Assembly (NCBI GenBank): GCA_030691545.1
Contig: JAUYEE010000007.1
Coordinates: 1-64,000 of the forward strand
From: a bacterium
GTDB lineage: Bacteria > Auribacterota > JABMQX01
Direction: 5' to 3'
DNA: 64,000 nt
Below the pieces are notes generated by a model that was given only the letters and a program-made list of their open reading frames with translations, did not search any database and was not told the origin of the DNA. This document shows, piece by piece, positions 1 through 7,595 of this stretch (position 1 is its first letter; every line of letters begins with the position of its first letter). The position numbers and the translations under genes were made by a program.

Positions 1-32
1 TCTTCACGTTCACATTTGGCACACTGCCATAA
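1..32 (+). CDS. C-terminal tail of an upstream phage gene (partial)
   Basis: One frame ends at TAA 30-32 and reads a short Thr/Phe-rich tail (TFTFGTLP before the stop). It stops 15 bases before the next start and its stop overlaps that gene's AAAGGAGG ribosome site, which fits a preceding tail gene in the same operon. Only about nine residues are visible, so the product cannot be named. Confidence 0.35.
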   Translation, partial: FTFTFGTLP

Positions 33-47
33 AGGAGGCACAGCATC

Positions 48-1178
48 ATGGGAACAAGTACACCGCAAATGGCCCTATCGAAACCGACAAAGGGCGAGGC
101 CGACTGGGACGATGACCTGAACACCAACTGCGACAAGATTGACCCGCTGGGCGTGGATCACTACACCGGGGCCGCAGGGACGGGCTATCACAAAAACACC
201 CTGCACGTCGGGGACGGGGCCGCCAGCGACAAGAGAATCAGCTTCGAGAATGACTGGCCTGCAAAACCGTACATCGGTTTTGACGATGGTGATGAGAAGT
301 GCGTTTTCTCGAATGACGGTTCAACTGAATTGGAGGTCGCTAAGCACGTCAAGATGGCCGACCTGTGGGTCGTAAGTCAACAATCCGGCGATGACACAAA
401 CGGCGACGGCTCCTGGAACAAACCCTATGCGACAGTGAGCAAGGCCGTCACGGAAGCAGGAACGGGAGACGTGATTCTGGTGCTGCCGGGGGCCTACAGC
501 TTGGGCGGGTCCACGCTGACAATCAGCAAGGTGGTACATATCCTCGGACTTGGGCCCCGCGAGGGGGTGGTGATCAGCGGGACTGGCGCCACATATGTAA
601 TTGACCTCCAGGCGGCGGCGACTCTTGAAGGTATTTATGTGCTGATGACCGGAAGCACTGGCGGACAAATCGCTGTGCGGATTGGGGCCTATGGCGTCAG
701 GATGCGGAATGTCGAGATACGGAACAACTCTACGGGAGCGAATTCACACGCGCTGCTCTGTGCTTTCGGAGCGAACACCAAAGTTGAAGATTGTGAGGTC
801 TATGCCTACAACGGCTATGCCCTGAAACTCGCAATGGGGACGGAGACTGGTGGGGCGAAATTCCGATTGTGTAAATTCACCTCGGGAACTTCCGTTGGGG
901 TATATCTCGCGGATACGTATTGCCTCAACATGGTATTTGATCGGTGCAACATAACCGGCGGAACCGGGACGTTCGGAATCCAACTTGCCGCGCTGATCAC
1001 GGGAACGGTTGTGAAATACTGCGTCGTGAAAGGAGGGGGCAGCGGCGCAGAGACCATCCACGTTTCGGAGGCTATGACCCTGGCGATTTTCTTCTGTGCG
1101 TTCAACGAAATTCTCGACACGGACATAACCAACAGCATCGGGACGCCCTACAACGTGGTGGACGCCGACGTGAGTTAA
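48..1178 (+). CDS. Phage tail fibre or tailspike with beta-helix fold
   Basis: The 376-residue product begins with a short phage-structural-type N-terminus and then, from about residue 110, becomes a run of short Gly/Asn/Val-rich turns with repeated V-x-I-x-G and V-E-D-C patterns. This is typical of right-handed parallel beta-helix (pectate-lyase-like) tail proteins that bind or cleave surface polysaccharide. The phrase GSWNKPYATVSKAV near residues 121-134 matches the usual entry into such domains in tailspikes. The start follows AAAGGAGG with good spacing. Lytic-class membrane genes come next, consistent with the distal end of a tail operon. No catalytic residues can be assigned. Confidence 0.72.
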   Translation: MGTSTPQMALSKPTKGEADWDDDLNTNCDKIDPLGVDHYTGAAGTGYHKNTLHVGDGAASDKRISFENDWPAKPYIGFDDGDEKCVFSNDGSTELEVAKHVKMADLWVVSQQSGDDTNGDGSWNKPYATVSKAVTEAGTGDVILVLPGAYSLGGSTLTISKVVHILGLGPREGVVISGTGATYVIDLQAAATLEGIYVLMTGSTGGQIAVRIGAYGVRMRNVEIRNNSTGANSHALLCAFGANTKVEDCEVYAYNGYALKLAMGTETGGAKFRLCKFTSGTSVGVYLADTYCLNMVFDRCNITGGTGTFGIQLAALITGTVVKYCVVKGGGSGAETIHVSEAMTLAIFFCAFNEILDTDITNSIGTPYNVVDADVS

Positions 1179-1195
1179 TAGAAAGACAGGTGCAA

Positions 1196-1465
1196 ATGAA
1201 CATCGCAGACATCGGAATCATCGTAACTATCACGACCGTGCTCGGCGGGGCGCTGATTGCGGTAGTGAACTGGCAGATGACGGCGTTGAGTAGGAACGTG
1301 AACAAGGAAATCAGGACGTTCGCAGAGCGCATCGGCAATCATGAAGCCCGGATTCGCTTTCTCGAAACCCAGGCGACGGAAAATGCAGTCAAGTTAGACA
1401 ATCTGATTGACCTCGTGAAAGAGTGCAACACCTTACTGAGAGGTAAGGTGGACAAGCCGGACTGA
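1196..1465 (+). CDS. Small membrane/coiled-coil protein, holin-like
   Basis: This 89-residue protein has one hydrophobic N-terminal segment (about residues 5-25) followed by a charged heptad-like helix. The layout resembles XhlA-type accessory lysis proteins or small phage membrane anchors, though XhlA itself has the reverse order. The ATG at 1196 follows an ACAGG sequence. It lies between the tail fibre and a promoter, and a second hydrophobic small gene follows. A lysis role is inferred from position and topology only. Confidence 0.5.
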   Translation: MNIADIGIIVTITTVLGGALIAVVNWQMTALSRNVNKEIRTFAERIGNHEARIRFLETQATENAVKLDNLIDLVKECNTLLRGKVDKPD

Positions 1466-1473
1466 AAAAGCCC

Positions 1474-1502
1474 TTGACAGAGGTAGGGCGATGGTCTATG
1501 CT
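1474..1502 (+). promoter_or_regulatory. Sigma-70-type promoter
   Basis: TTGACA (1474-1479) and TATGCT (1497-1502) are separated by exactly 17 bases just after the stop codon at 1465. Transcription would start near 1509 and meet a strong hairpin with a T-run at 1531-1570. The promoter therefore yields either a short RNA of about 60 bases or an attenuated message for the holin-like gene at 1593. Confidence 0.65.
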
Positions 1503-1530
1503 ATGCGACAAATAGTACGAAAGACGAAAC

Positions 1531-1570
1531 CCGCCGAGCCTGGCAATACAGGTGTCGGCGGTTCTTTTTT
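1531..1570 (+). terminator. Rho-independent terminator or attenuator
   Basis: CCGCCGA (1531-1537) pairs with TCGGCGG (1555-1561), and a run of T with one C follows. It sits about 20 bases downstream of the predicted start of the promoter at 1474 and ahead of the gene at 1593. It could release a small RNA or restrict read-through into the lysis and lipoprotein genes. Confidence 0.7.
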
Positions 1571-1592
1571 GTCCTGAAACAAGGAGGAGAAC

Positions 1593-1787
1593 ATGGTCTG
1601 GACTGAGAGTACCACAGTAAAAATTGCGGCAATCGTCTTCGGATTCGCGGCAGTCTGTCTCATTGGCGGGCTTCTCGCAGGAGCTTCGATAAGCGAACTG
1701 AGGGAAGTCATTGGTATCATCATCGGCGCGGTTCTGGCGGCGATCCTGCGCCAGTTCTCGCCGAGTCAAACGGTGCAGAAGAAGTGA
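1593..1787 (+). CDS. Holin-like small membrane protein
   Basis: The 64-residue product has two hydrophobic segments (about residues 9-29 and 38-53) joined by a short charged turn, and a hydrophilic tail ending in KK. Small size, two membrane spans and a charged C-terminus are the usual picture of a class II holin. The ribosome site AAGGAGGAGAAC immediately precedes the ATG. No endolysin is recognised beside it, so the lysis assignment is inference. It could be another small phage membrane protein. Confidence 0.55.
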   Translation: MVWTESTTVKIAAIVFGFAAVCLIGGLLAGASISELREVIGIIIGAVLAAILRQFSPSQTVQKK

Positions 1788-1790
1788 ACA

Positions 1791-1850
1791 AGGGGGAGGC
1801 CCTCTCTCGAAAATCCTTCCTTCCGAGACACCGCAAGGGGGCCTCCCTCT
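1791..1850 (+). terminator. Intergenic GC-rich hairpin
   Basis: GGGAGGCCC near 1794-1802 can pair with GGGGCCTCCC near 1837-1846 around a pyrimidine-rich loop. It lies exactly between the holin-like gene and the first lipoprotein gene and overlaps neither. No long T-run follows, so it may slow transcription or protect the message rather than terminate. Confidence 0.4.
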
Positions 1851-1870
1851 AACTTTGAAAGGAGATGACG

Positions 1871-2218
1871 ATGAAATGCAAGATGCTGATTCTGGTCTTA
1901 TCACTGGCGACATTGTTATTGGGTTGCAAACTCAGCGGCGTCCCTTTGAGCGGCGGCGTGCAGACTGTTGTGGTGACGCCGACGGGGGAACTTGCCCGGC
2001 TGCCGCGACAACCCTTAAGCATCCGAGAGCCTGACGGGACGGAGACCGCGGTCACGACAGATGAGAACGGCCTCGCGGCGTTCCCGCTTCAAGGACCCGA
2101 GTTTGAGTATCTGATTCTCACGGGCCCGCAGGCGTGGCGAGGGTATGCGCAGGTCGTGGTGTACGTGATTTACCAGTGGGCGGGGAGCCAGTTACAGGTG
2201 GTGGAGGTGAAACAATGA
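1871..2218 (+). CDS. Predicted lipoprotein
   Basis: The protein has a hydrophobic signal ending in the lipobox LLLGC at residues 15-19, so it should be lipid-anchored after signal peptidase II cleavage. About 95 mature residues follow, with no recognised domain. The start at 1871 is preferred over 1865 because it stands six bases from GGAG at 1861. Its stop overlaps the next lipoprotein start (ATGA at 2215). It opens a run of three lipoprotein genes. Confidence 0.62.
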   Translation: MKCKMLILVLSLATLLLGCKLSGVPLSGGVQTVVVTPTGELARLPRQPLSIREPDGTETAVTTDENGLAAFPLQGPEFEYLILTGPQAWRGYAQVVVYVIYQWAGSQLQVVEVKQ

Positions 2219-2493
2219 AATGGACGATTCCAATAGCCTGCTTATTACTGGGACTCTTGTTGTCGGGTTGTGCTGACGACATGATGTTGTTCTCAGACAG
2301 GCATGACGCCAGAACGCTCACGCTAAGCAAAGACGAGAGTCGAACAGATGCCCGAAGCTACTCGGAGACCGTGTACAACGTATTGGAGCCGCAGAACGTG
2401 GACTTGACGGGCGACGGGGTGACGGACACTCAGTTGACCGCCGAGCAGGTAGAGGCGTTGCGACAGCAGGGATGGGAGGTGACTGTCTTATGA
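2215..2493 (+). CDS. Predicted lipoprotein
   Basis: A 92-residue product with a signal segment and lipobox LLSGC near residue 18, then an acidic mature part containing GDGVTDTQLTAEQVEAL, which reads like a short calcium-loop-like stretch followed by an amphipathic helix. It is coupled by ATGA to the genes before and after. Function unknown. Phage lipoproteins often act in superinfection exclusion or in disruption of the outer membrane, but nothing here proves either. Confidence 0.6.
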   Translation: MKWTIPIACLLLGLLLSGCADDMMLFSDRHDARTLTLSKDESRTDARSYSETVYNVLEPQNVDLTGDGVTDTQLTAEQVEALRQQGWEVTVL

Positions 2494-2858
2494 GAGGTAA
2501 GATAGCCATGAGGAGGAGATCGTGCGTTGTGGGGGCAATTGCGCTCGTTTTTGCCACGTTCCTAGGGGGCTGCACGCTTCAGGTTGTCAGTTTGCAATCG
2601 AAAGGTACAATTATGCCGGAACAACCAAAGCCGGTGACCCTCGCCGCGGCAATGCCGTGGAAGGTCGGGGCGGATTTCCTGTTGGCTCTCATTCCGACGA
2701 TGGGGCAGACCAGGAGACTGGCAATCCAGGAGAAGGTCCCCTACATCGAGGAACGGTCATGGACGTTATTTCGGATCGAGAAATCCGGGACTACCGAGAG
2801 CAAGGTCGAGAAGCAGGGCGAGAACTACAGTTCGGAGAAGCGGGAGCAGTTGAAATGA
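2490..2858 (+). CDS. Predicted lipoprotein
   Basis: The start at 2490 is chosen because it forms an ATGA overlap with the previous stop; an internal ATG at 2508 is an alternative. A basic N-terminus (RRR) precedes a hydrophobic core and the lipobox FLGGC. The mature region (about 95 residues) contains a second hydrophobic stretch near WKVGADFLLALIPTMG and a strongly charged C-terminus. No family recognised. It is the third consecutive lipoprotein gene in this operon. Confidence 0.55.
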   Translation: MRGKIAMRRRSCVVGAIALVFATFLGGCTLQVVSLQSKGTIMPEQPKPVTLAAAMPWKVGADFLLALIPTMGQTRRLAIQEKVPYIEERSWTLFRIEKSGTTESKVEKQGENYSSEKREQLK

Positions 2859-3028
2859 GTTTTGTTTTGAATGGCCTGATATATCAAACGCCAAATCCCA
2901 TTCTGACGGAAATCGAAGTCAAACACATCGGAGCACAAATCCGGAAAATCAAACGATTTGAGGAGGAGTATTCACCACGTTTCATGTTGCCCGAATGGGA
3001 ACCAGAGACATCAGAGGAGTTGCAGTGA
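2855..3028 (+). CDS. Small hypothetical protein
   Basis: A 57-residue soluble protein, ATGA-coupled to the lipoprotein before it and GTGA-coupled to the patatin gene after it. It has an amphipathic central helix (EVKHIGAQIRKIKRFEEEY) and an acidic tail. The tight coupling on both sides supports translation. No function can be assigned. Confidence 0.5.
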   Translation: MSFVLNGLIYQTPNPILTEIEVKHIGAQIRKIKRFEEEYSPRFMLPEWEPETSEELQ

Positions 3029-4011
3029 GCCAGAAGGTCGCGGCGGTCTTCAGCGGCGGCGGGGCGAAAATTGGTTTTCACAACGGGGCAAAAGACTATC
3101 TCACACAGAAGATGGGCTATCGTTTTGACGTGGTGGCGGGTGTGTCTGCGGGCGCGCTGGTAGCTGTAATGGTGGCTCAGGGCAAAGGAGAACTGCTGAC
3201 GGAGATATGCGCTGGCCTGAGCAACGAGGATGTGTACACTGGCAGTTGGAGCTTCTTGACGGCTCTGCGCATCGCGCTGGGCAAGGATAGCATTTACGGG
3301 AACGGGCCTATCCGCCGTCTGATTGAAGAGAACGTGGCCCCGGCGGCGTTCAAGATTCCGTGTTTGGTTGGTGCAGTTGATTTGATATCCGGCGAGTATG
3401 CAACATTTTCAGCATCCCAGGGGACAAGATTGGGGTCTCATGGTTTGGCATTTTCTCATTCGATAATTGCCAGGCAAAGTCCTCGATTATTAGGCAGCGC
3501 ATTTGAACAGGGCATACCAGACGATATGTTCTTAAGGGCCCTCCTCGCCTCGACCGCGATCCCCGTCGTGTGGGCGCCCGTCCGGTTCCTCGCGGGCCGC
3601 TGGGTTGACGGCGGAGTCAGGAACATCAGCCCCATTGCCGACGTGCTTGCATATGAGCCAGACGAGATTGTCATTGTCAACTGTTCGTCCCGGGAACCCA
3701 TGCCGGCGGCGGGGCCCCTCACCAACGCCGTGCAGATTGGAATGAGGGCGCTGGGCATCGCCTGTGACGAGATTTTCCGAAACGACGTAGAGCGGTTTAC
3801 CGTCCTCAATAGACTCGCGCAGCAGGCTGAGGCACAGGGGGCGGTGCTGCGTCACGAGGATGGCCGCCCCTACCGCTCTGTGCCGTATTTGCTGATCGAG
3901 CCTCAAATTGACTTGGGGCCTACGCTCGAGTTCTCGCCGAAGTGGAACCGGAAACGGTATGAGCATGGATGGCGACGCGCTGAGGAGGTCTGCGCTGATG
4001 CAGTGCAATGA
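3025..4011 (+). CDS. Patatin-like phospholipase
   Basis: The 328-residue product carries the three hallmarks of the patatin family: an oxyanion-hole loop SGGGAKIG near residues 11-18, a nucleophile elbow GVSAG near residues 43-47, and the catalytic-dyad motif DGG near 195-197. These enzymes hydrolyse acyl chains from membrane lipids. The GTG start at 3025 overlaps the previous stop and follows GGAG. A lipase in the late region could help lysis, alter the lysogen's membrane, or act as an anti-competitor effector. No signal peptide is present, so it should begin in the cytoplasm. The Ser-Asp dyad appears intact. Confidence 0.85.
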   Translation: MSQKVAAVFSGGGAKIGFHNGAKDYLTQKMGYRFDVVAGVSAGALVAVMVAQGKGELLTEICAGLSNEDVYTGSWSFLTALRIALGKDSIYGNGPIRRLIEENVAPAAFKIPCLVGAVDLISGEYATFSASQGTRLGSHGLAFSHSIIARQSPRLLGSAFEQGIPDDMFLRALLASTAIPVVWAPVRFLAGRWVDGGVRNISPIADVLAYEPDEIVIVNCSSREPMPAAGPLTNAVQIGMRALGIACDEIFRNDVERFTVLNRLAQQAEAQGAVLRHEDGRPYRSVPYLLIEPQIDLGPTLEFSPKWNRKRYEHGWRRAEEVCADAVQ

Positions 4012-4022
4012 GAAGGAGAAAA

Positions 4023-5132
4023 ATGCAGATACAGACAACCTATGAGTTTCATCCGATAGCAGACATTTTCCCGATGATGACGAAAGAAGAACTCTCGGAT
4101 TTAACCTTCGACATTGAGGAACATGGCCTCCTTGAGCCGATAGTCCTTTATGAAGGGAAAATCCTCGACGGAAGAAATCGCTTCCTAGCCTGCGGAAGAA
4201 CGCTGCTAGAGGAGGGCCAAGGTTACACGATGAGGGTGGAACCTGAGTTTGTGGAATACGAAGGCACGAATCCATTGCAATACGTCGTTTCCATGAATCT
4301 CAAAAGACGACACTTGACGGAAAGTCAGAAGGCGGCGATCGCGGTCGAGGCGAAGCCGATGTTTGCGGAGGAGGCGAGAAGGCGACAGGCAACAAGCACT
4401 GGCGGGGCACATCCTCAGCTTAAGGAACTAATTCCTGAAGGTGTACAGGCCCGGGACCAAGTGGGTGCCCTATTTGGCGTCTCCGGTCGCTACGTGGACG
4501 CGGCGGAATACGTCCAGGACAGGGACCCGGAGAGGTTCGCGGCGGTCAAGGCTGGCGAGATAACACTTACAAAGGCCGTCCGAGAACTCAAGAAGCAGGA
4601 ACTTCAAAAAAAGGTGCCGGAGTTTCCCAACGGGAAATATCGCGTACTCTATGCCGACCCGCCCTGGCAATACTCAAGCAAAGGCCCTGACTACTACGGA
4701 CCTGCAGAGCGACACTATCCGACGATGACGATAGCCGAACTCTGCCTCCTGGACGTGAGGGAACGGCTTACGGACAATGCCGTCCTGTTTCTTTGGGTCC
4801 CGTCCCCACTTCTTGATGAATGCTGGCCGGTGATCAAGGCGTGGGGCTTTGAGTACAAGGCGAGTTTCGTGTGGGATAAGGTCAAGCACAATTATGGGCA
4901 CTACAACTCCGTGCGCCATGAGTTTTTGTTAGTCTGTACACGGGGCAGTTGTCTGCCAGATGTGAAAGAGCTTGAGGATAGCGTCGTTTCGCTTGAGCGA
5001 ACATCGGAGCATAGCGAGAAGCCAGAATATTTTCGGGGGTTAATAGACCGACTTTATCCAGAGGGGCCAAGGTTGGAATTGTTTGCGAGGAAACAGAGCG
5101 ATGGATGGGAGTCTTACGGAAACGAGTTATGA
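4023..5132 (+). CDS. ParB-like / MT-A70 adenine methyltransferase fusion
   Basis: Residues about 10-105 look like a ParB/Srx N-terminal domain (FHPIADIFPMM, LDGRNRFLAC). The C-terminal half from about residue 205 is an MT-A70-type adenine methyltransferase with the catalytic motif DPPW in VLYADPPWQYSS. A helical DNA-binding stretch joins them (QVGALFGVSGRYVD). Such fusions are known in phages and are expected to place N6-methyladenine on DNA, protecting phage DNA or marking regulatory sites. The ATG at 4023 follows AAGGAG; an upstream ATG at 4008 overlaps the patatin stop and is possible. The gene end overlaps the next gene by 32 bases. Confidence 0.82.
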   Translation: MQIQTTYEFHPIADIFPMMTKEELSDLTFDIEEHGLLEPIVLYEGKILDGRNRFLACGRTLLEEGQGYTMRVEPEFVEYEGTNPLQYVVSMNLKRRHLTESQKAAIAVEAKPMFAEEARRRQATSTGGAHPQLKELIPEGVQARDQVGALFGVSGRYVDAAEYVQDRDPERFAAVKAGEITLTKAVRELKKQELQKKVPEFPNGKYRVLYADPPWQYSSKGPDYYGPAERHYPTMTIAELCLLDVRERLTDNAVLFLWVPSPLLDECWPVIKAWGFEYKASFVWDKVKHNYGHYNSVRHEFLLVCTRGSCLPDVKELEDSVVSLERTSEHSEKPEYFRGLIDRLYPEGPRLELFARKQSDGWESYGNEL

Positions 5133-5598
5133 TACCTATCGGCGCCAGGCGCAAGAGAAGTCGCTGGAATATCAGGACTTTCTTTCGCGTGCATTAAGTC
5201 GTCGAGGGATCATCCTGCAGAACATGACAAGCAGAAAATATCAGTTCTGGTCAGAGAACCTTCTTGGTCTTGAGATTAAGTTCGATGACATGATGGAAAG
5301 AACGGGGCGTCTTTATATCGAGACGGCAGAAAAAGCAGAACCACGAGAAGGAGACTACGTTCCCGCTGGAATTTATCGGGATGATGAATGCTGGCTGTAT
5401 GGCATAGGAAACTACCAGCGTTTTTTCATTTTCGGCAAGAAGACGTTGCAACGACTCGACCATTACAATCCGGACTGGCTTTTCCATCCGCAAGAGGATA
5501 AGCCGACATCGAAGGGTTTTTGCATTCCAGTTGAGAAAGCACAAGAGTTAGCCGAACGAGTGATTGAATTTTTACCAGAAGAAAGAGGCATGGAGTGA
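5101..5598 (+). CDS. Hypothetical protein, possible nuclease-like fold
   Basis: A 165-residue soluble protein. Around residues 38-65 it has LGLEIKFDD followed by LYIETAEK, a spacing of acidic and lysine residues that recalls the PD-(D/E)xK nuclease core (E-x-K ... E-x-x-E-K). This is only a pattern resemblance. The ATG at 5101 follows GAGG; a TTG at 5083 is an alternative. It sits directly after the DNA methyltransferase, which would make a companion endonuclease plausible, but that is inference. Confidence 0.5.
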   Translation: MDGSLTETSYDTYRRQAQEKSLEYQDFLSRALSRRGIILQNMTSRKYQFWSENLLGLEIKFDDMMERTGRLYIETAEKAEPREGDYVPAGIYRDDECWLYGIGNYQRFFIFGKKTLQRLDHYNPDWLFHPQEDKPTSKGFCIPVEKAQELAERVIEFLPEERGME

Positions 5599-5813
5599 GG
5601 CTGAGACGCCGACGGCATATCTTTCCCGGATGTGTGCGGCTGCATAGTGGTGGCACCCTCATAGACTTCCGCGTCTGCCCCTCCTGCCCATTCCACGGGG
5701 ACGGATGCACGCATATCGCCCCTGCGTATGAGTACGGAGAACTGAGCATCATATTCAAACCGAAGAAATTCACCGCACAGGTGACGAAACAGGAAGGAGT
5801 TTTCTACGGATGA
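5595..5813 (+). CDS. Small Cys/His-containing protein
   Basis: A 72-residue basic protein starting with GTG at 5595 in a GTGA overlap with the previous stop. It has a cluster CPSCPFHGDGCTH that could bind one zinc ion. Family not recognised. Its stop overlaps the next lipoprotein start (ATGA at 5810), which supports translation within this operon. Confidence 0.45.
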   Translation: MRLRRRRHIFPGCVRLHSGGTLIDFRVCPSCPFHGDGCTHIAPAYEYGELSIIFKPKKFTAQVTKQEGVFYG

Positions 5814-5950
5814 AAAAGACTTTGCTTCTGATTCTACTCGCAGCGGCTACGTTCCTCGCCGGCTGCAACGGCGGGCCGGAGCCCAAGCCGGACACGCATT
5901 ACGAGGAGGACATCACGGGGCCGGGTAGCAACGAGGAGGGCTGGTGGTGA
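5810..5950 (+). CDS. Short predicted lipoprotein
   Basis: Only 46 residues. A KK-start and leucine-rich signal end in the lipobox FLAGC, and a short, acidic, Pro/Gly-rich mature peptide follows. It is ATGA-coupled to the preceding gene, has AGGAAGGAG upstream, and its stop overlaps the start of the protease gene. The size and pairing suggest a tethered partner, inhibitor or chaperone of the protease, but this is inference. Confidence 0.6.
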   Translation: MKKTLLLILLAAATFLAGCNGGPEPKPDTHYEEDITGPGSNEEGWW

Positions 5951-6852
5951 AACGAATTGTGGCTGTGATTGACACGGGCTTTGATGACAGCAGTGCGAAG
6001 GTACGGAAAATGTGGGAGGGATTCTCTTACGAGAAGATAGACCTCTGCGGCGGCGGACTCTATCATAGCCACGGCACCCTTGTCGCCATGCTGTGCTTCC
6101 GGCCTTTCGACAATGACATGCTCAGGGATTCCGTCCACTTCGTTCACATCCGCTGCGGCGACAGCAACGGGCAGTTTTCCGAGGACAACATCAATCGGGC
6201 CTTCGATCTGCTCTGGCAGAAGAACGCGACCGCGGTGAACTGCTCCTGGGGCGGGCCGAAGCCTGCGGATGATAGCCACCGGCGCATGGCAGAGAAAATC
6301 CTGAGCATCGCCGACGGCGGCGTAGCATTCCACTTCGCGGCGGGGAATGACGGGGACTCCAACCCTGATGACGACATTTCCATGCCGCAGTCGCTTCTCA
6401 GGCGCGGGCAGGGAACCTTCCTATGGGGCGCTCTTGCGAAGGCGGGCAAACCGGCATCATTCTCCTCGGATGGTGAAAAGCTCTTTGCGAGCATGTGGGG
6501 TAGCGACCGGCCTGCGCACGGGCCGGACGGTTTGATTGCCGGAGTCTCCGGTACCTCCTTTGCCAGTCCTACGGGCTGCGGGATGTGTGAGGCGATGATG
6601 GCAATGGGGAACTTCGCCACGTATGCAGAACTCGAGGATTATCTCTGGAGGTCTGCCATTCACATGACACAGACGGAAGCCGGAATCTGGATACCGTACA
6701 TTGATCCGGTGACTGGCGAGCCGTGGCACCCGAAGGTCGGGCGGGGTTCCGAGGAACATCTCTTTCAGGGTTTGACAGTCAACTCCCGGTGCCGGCCTCA
6801 GAAAGTTCCGGCGGCGGCAGTTCGCTGGTTCAATTTCCGGCGGTTGTACTGA
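5947..6852 (+). CDS. Subtilisin-like serine protease (S8)
   Basis: The catalytic triad of the S8 family is visible in order: Asp in AVIDTGFDD near residue 10, His in HSHGT near 41, and Ser in GTSFASP near 203. The asparagine-containing block (AAGNDGDS) supplies the oxyanion site. At 301 residues it is a compact catalytic domain with no clear signal peptide or prodomain. GTG at 5947 is chosen over 5944 for better spacing from GAGGAGGG. It is the last gene before two terminators. In a phage it could process a structural protein or act on host cell-surface proteins. Confidence 0.85.
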   Translation: MKRIVAVIDTGFDDSSAKVRKMWEGFSYEKIDLCGGGLYHSHGTLVAMLCFRPFDNDMLRDSVHFVHIRCGDSNGQFSEDNINRAFDLLWQKNATAVNCSWGGPKPADDSHRRMAEKILSIADGGVAFHFAAGNDGDSNPDDDISMPQSLLRRGQGTFLWGALAKAGKPASFSSDGEKLFASMWGSDRPAHGPDGLIAGVSGTSFASPTGCGMCEAMMAMGNFATYAELEDYLWRSAIHMTQTEAGIWIPYIDPVTGEPWHPKVGRGSEEHLFQGLTVNSRCRPQKVPAAAVRWFNFRRLY

Positions 6853-6889
6853 GCCGCACCCCGGCGGGTTCCTTTCCCCGTCGGCGCTC

Positions 6890-6936
6890 AGCAAGGGGCC
6901 TTGCCTACCACGCCAGGCGAGGCTCCCCTGCTTTTT
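6890..6936 (+). terminator. Rho-independent terminator for the late operon
   Basis: AGCAAGGGGCCTTGCCT pairs with AGGCGAGGCTCCCCTGCT around ACCACGCC and is followed by TTTTT. It stands 38 bases after the protease stop and closes the rightward operon. Confidence 0.85.
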
Positions 6937-6941
6937 CGTGG

Positions 6942-6972
6942 AAGCCCGCGGTCATCCGGCAGCGGGCTTTTT
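6942..6972. terminator. Second terminator between convergent genes
   Basis: AAGCCCGC pairs with GCGGGCTT and a T-run follows on the + strand. It abuts the stop codon of the leftward gene at 6972, so it probably isolates the convergent operons. A poorer T-run on the - strand makes leftward termination less certain. Confidence 0.7.
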
Positions 6973-7559
6973 CATCTTTCGGCGGGGCGAATGTGAGTTC
7001 GGTTGTTCCCCTGGTGCGTGCCAATGCACTGCCCGCCTGCGAATATTTTCACGACATAGTGGGAGAAATGCTCGCCTGTTTCCCAGTTCCCCCAGGAGTT
7101 AGAGAAGCGGTCGGAATGCGATCCCCATTCCGGCGTCAGTGTCGGACAACTCAATCTAACAGTACGACCTGGAAGAACGGTACCGACGGTGATCCTGCCC
7201 TGCTTTGCGAGTTGTGTGCTCCATTCGCGTTGACTTCGGATGCGTTGGGCGGCATAAGTCTTTGTTCCCGTCGCGTAATCCTCGAGGCGACAGTGATACT
7301 GATATTCGATGCTCACGTCCTGTGCGACGGTCTTACCTACGTTGCTTAGAGAAACGAGCAAGGTCACAGTGTTCTGTTTCTGGCGGTCAGTTCCCAGCGC
7401 TTGTCCTCCGATACTGTACCGAGAGGTGGTTTCGGTTTTTGTCATGCCGACGTAGGCGACTGCTGAGATTCGCAAGGTGGGAACTGGCGCGGGTTGCGAG
7501 CGTGACACGACCGCGTGCGCACAGAGCGACGAGAGTAACAGAATGGCGAAGGTTCTCAT
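6972..7559 (-). CDS. Exported hypothetical protein of the lysogeny operon
   Basis: The 195-residue product starts with a Sec-type signal (RTFAILLLSSLCAHA) and continues as a beta-rich domain with VTLLVSLSNVGKTVAQDVS, a pattern seen in immunoglobulin-like CARDB-type folds. It lies downstream of the repressor and zinc-ribbon gene on the same strand and would be expressed in the lysogen, making it a candidate conversion or exclusion factor acting outside the cytoplasmic membrane. GGAGGAAAC stands ahead of the ATG. No named family. Confidence 0.55.
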   Translation of the reverse strand: MRTFAILLLSSLCAHAVVSRSQPAPVPTLRISAVAYVGMTKTETTSRYSIGGQALGTDRQKQNTVTLLVSLSNVGKTVAQDVSIEYQYHCRLEDYATGTKTYAAQRIRSQREWSTQLAKQGRITVGTVLPGRTVRLSCPTLTPEWGSHSDRFSNSWGNWETGEHFSHYVVKIFAGGQCIGTHQGNNRTHIRPAER

Positions 7560-7595
7560 TTTCCCGTTTCCTCCTGTTTCTTCTTTTTCAGCGCA

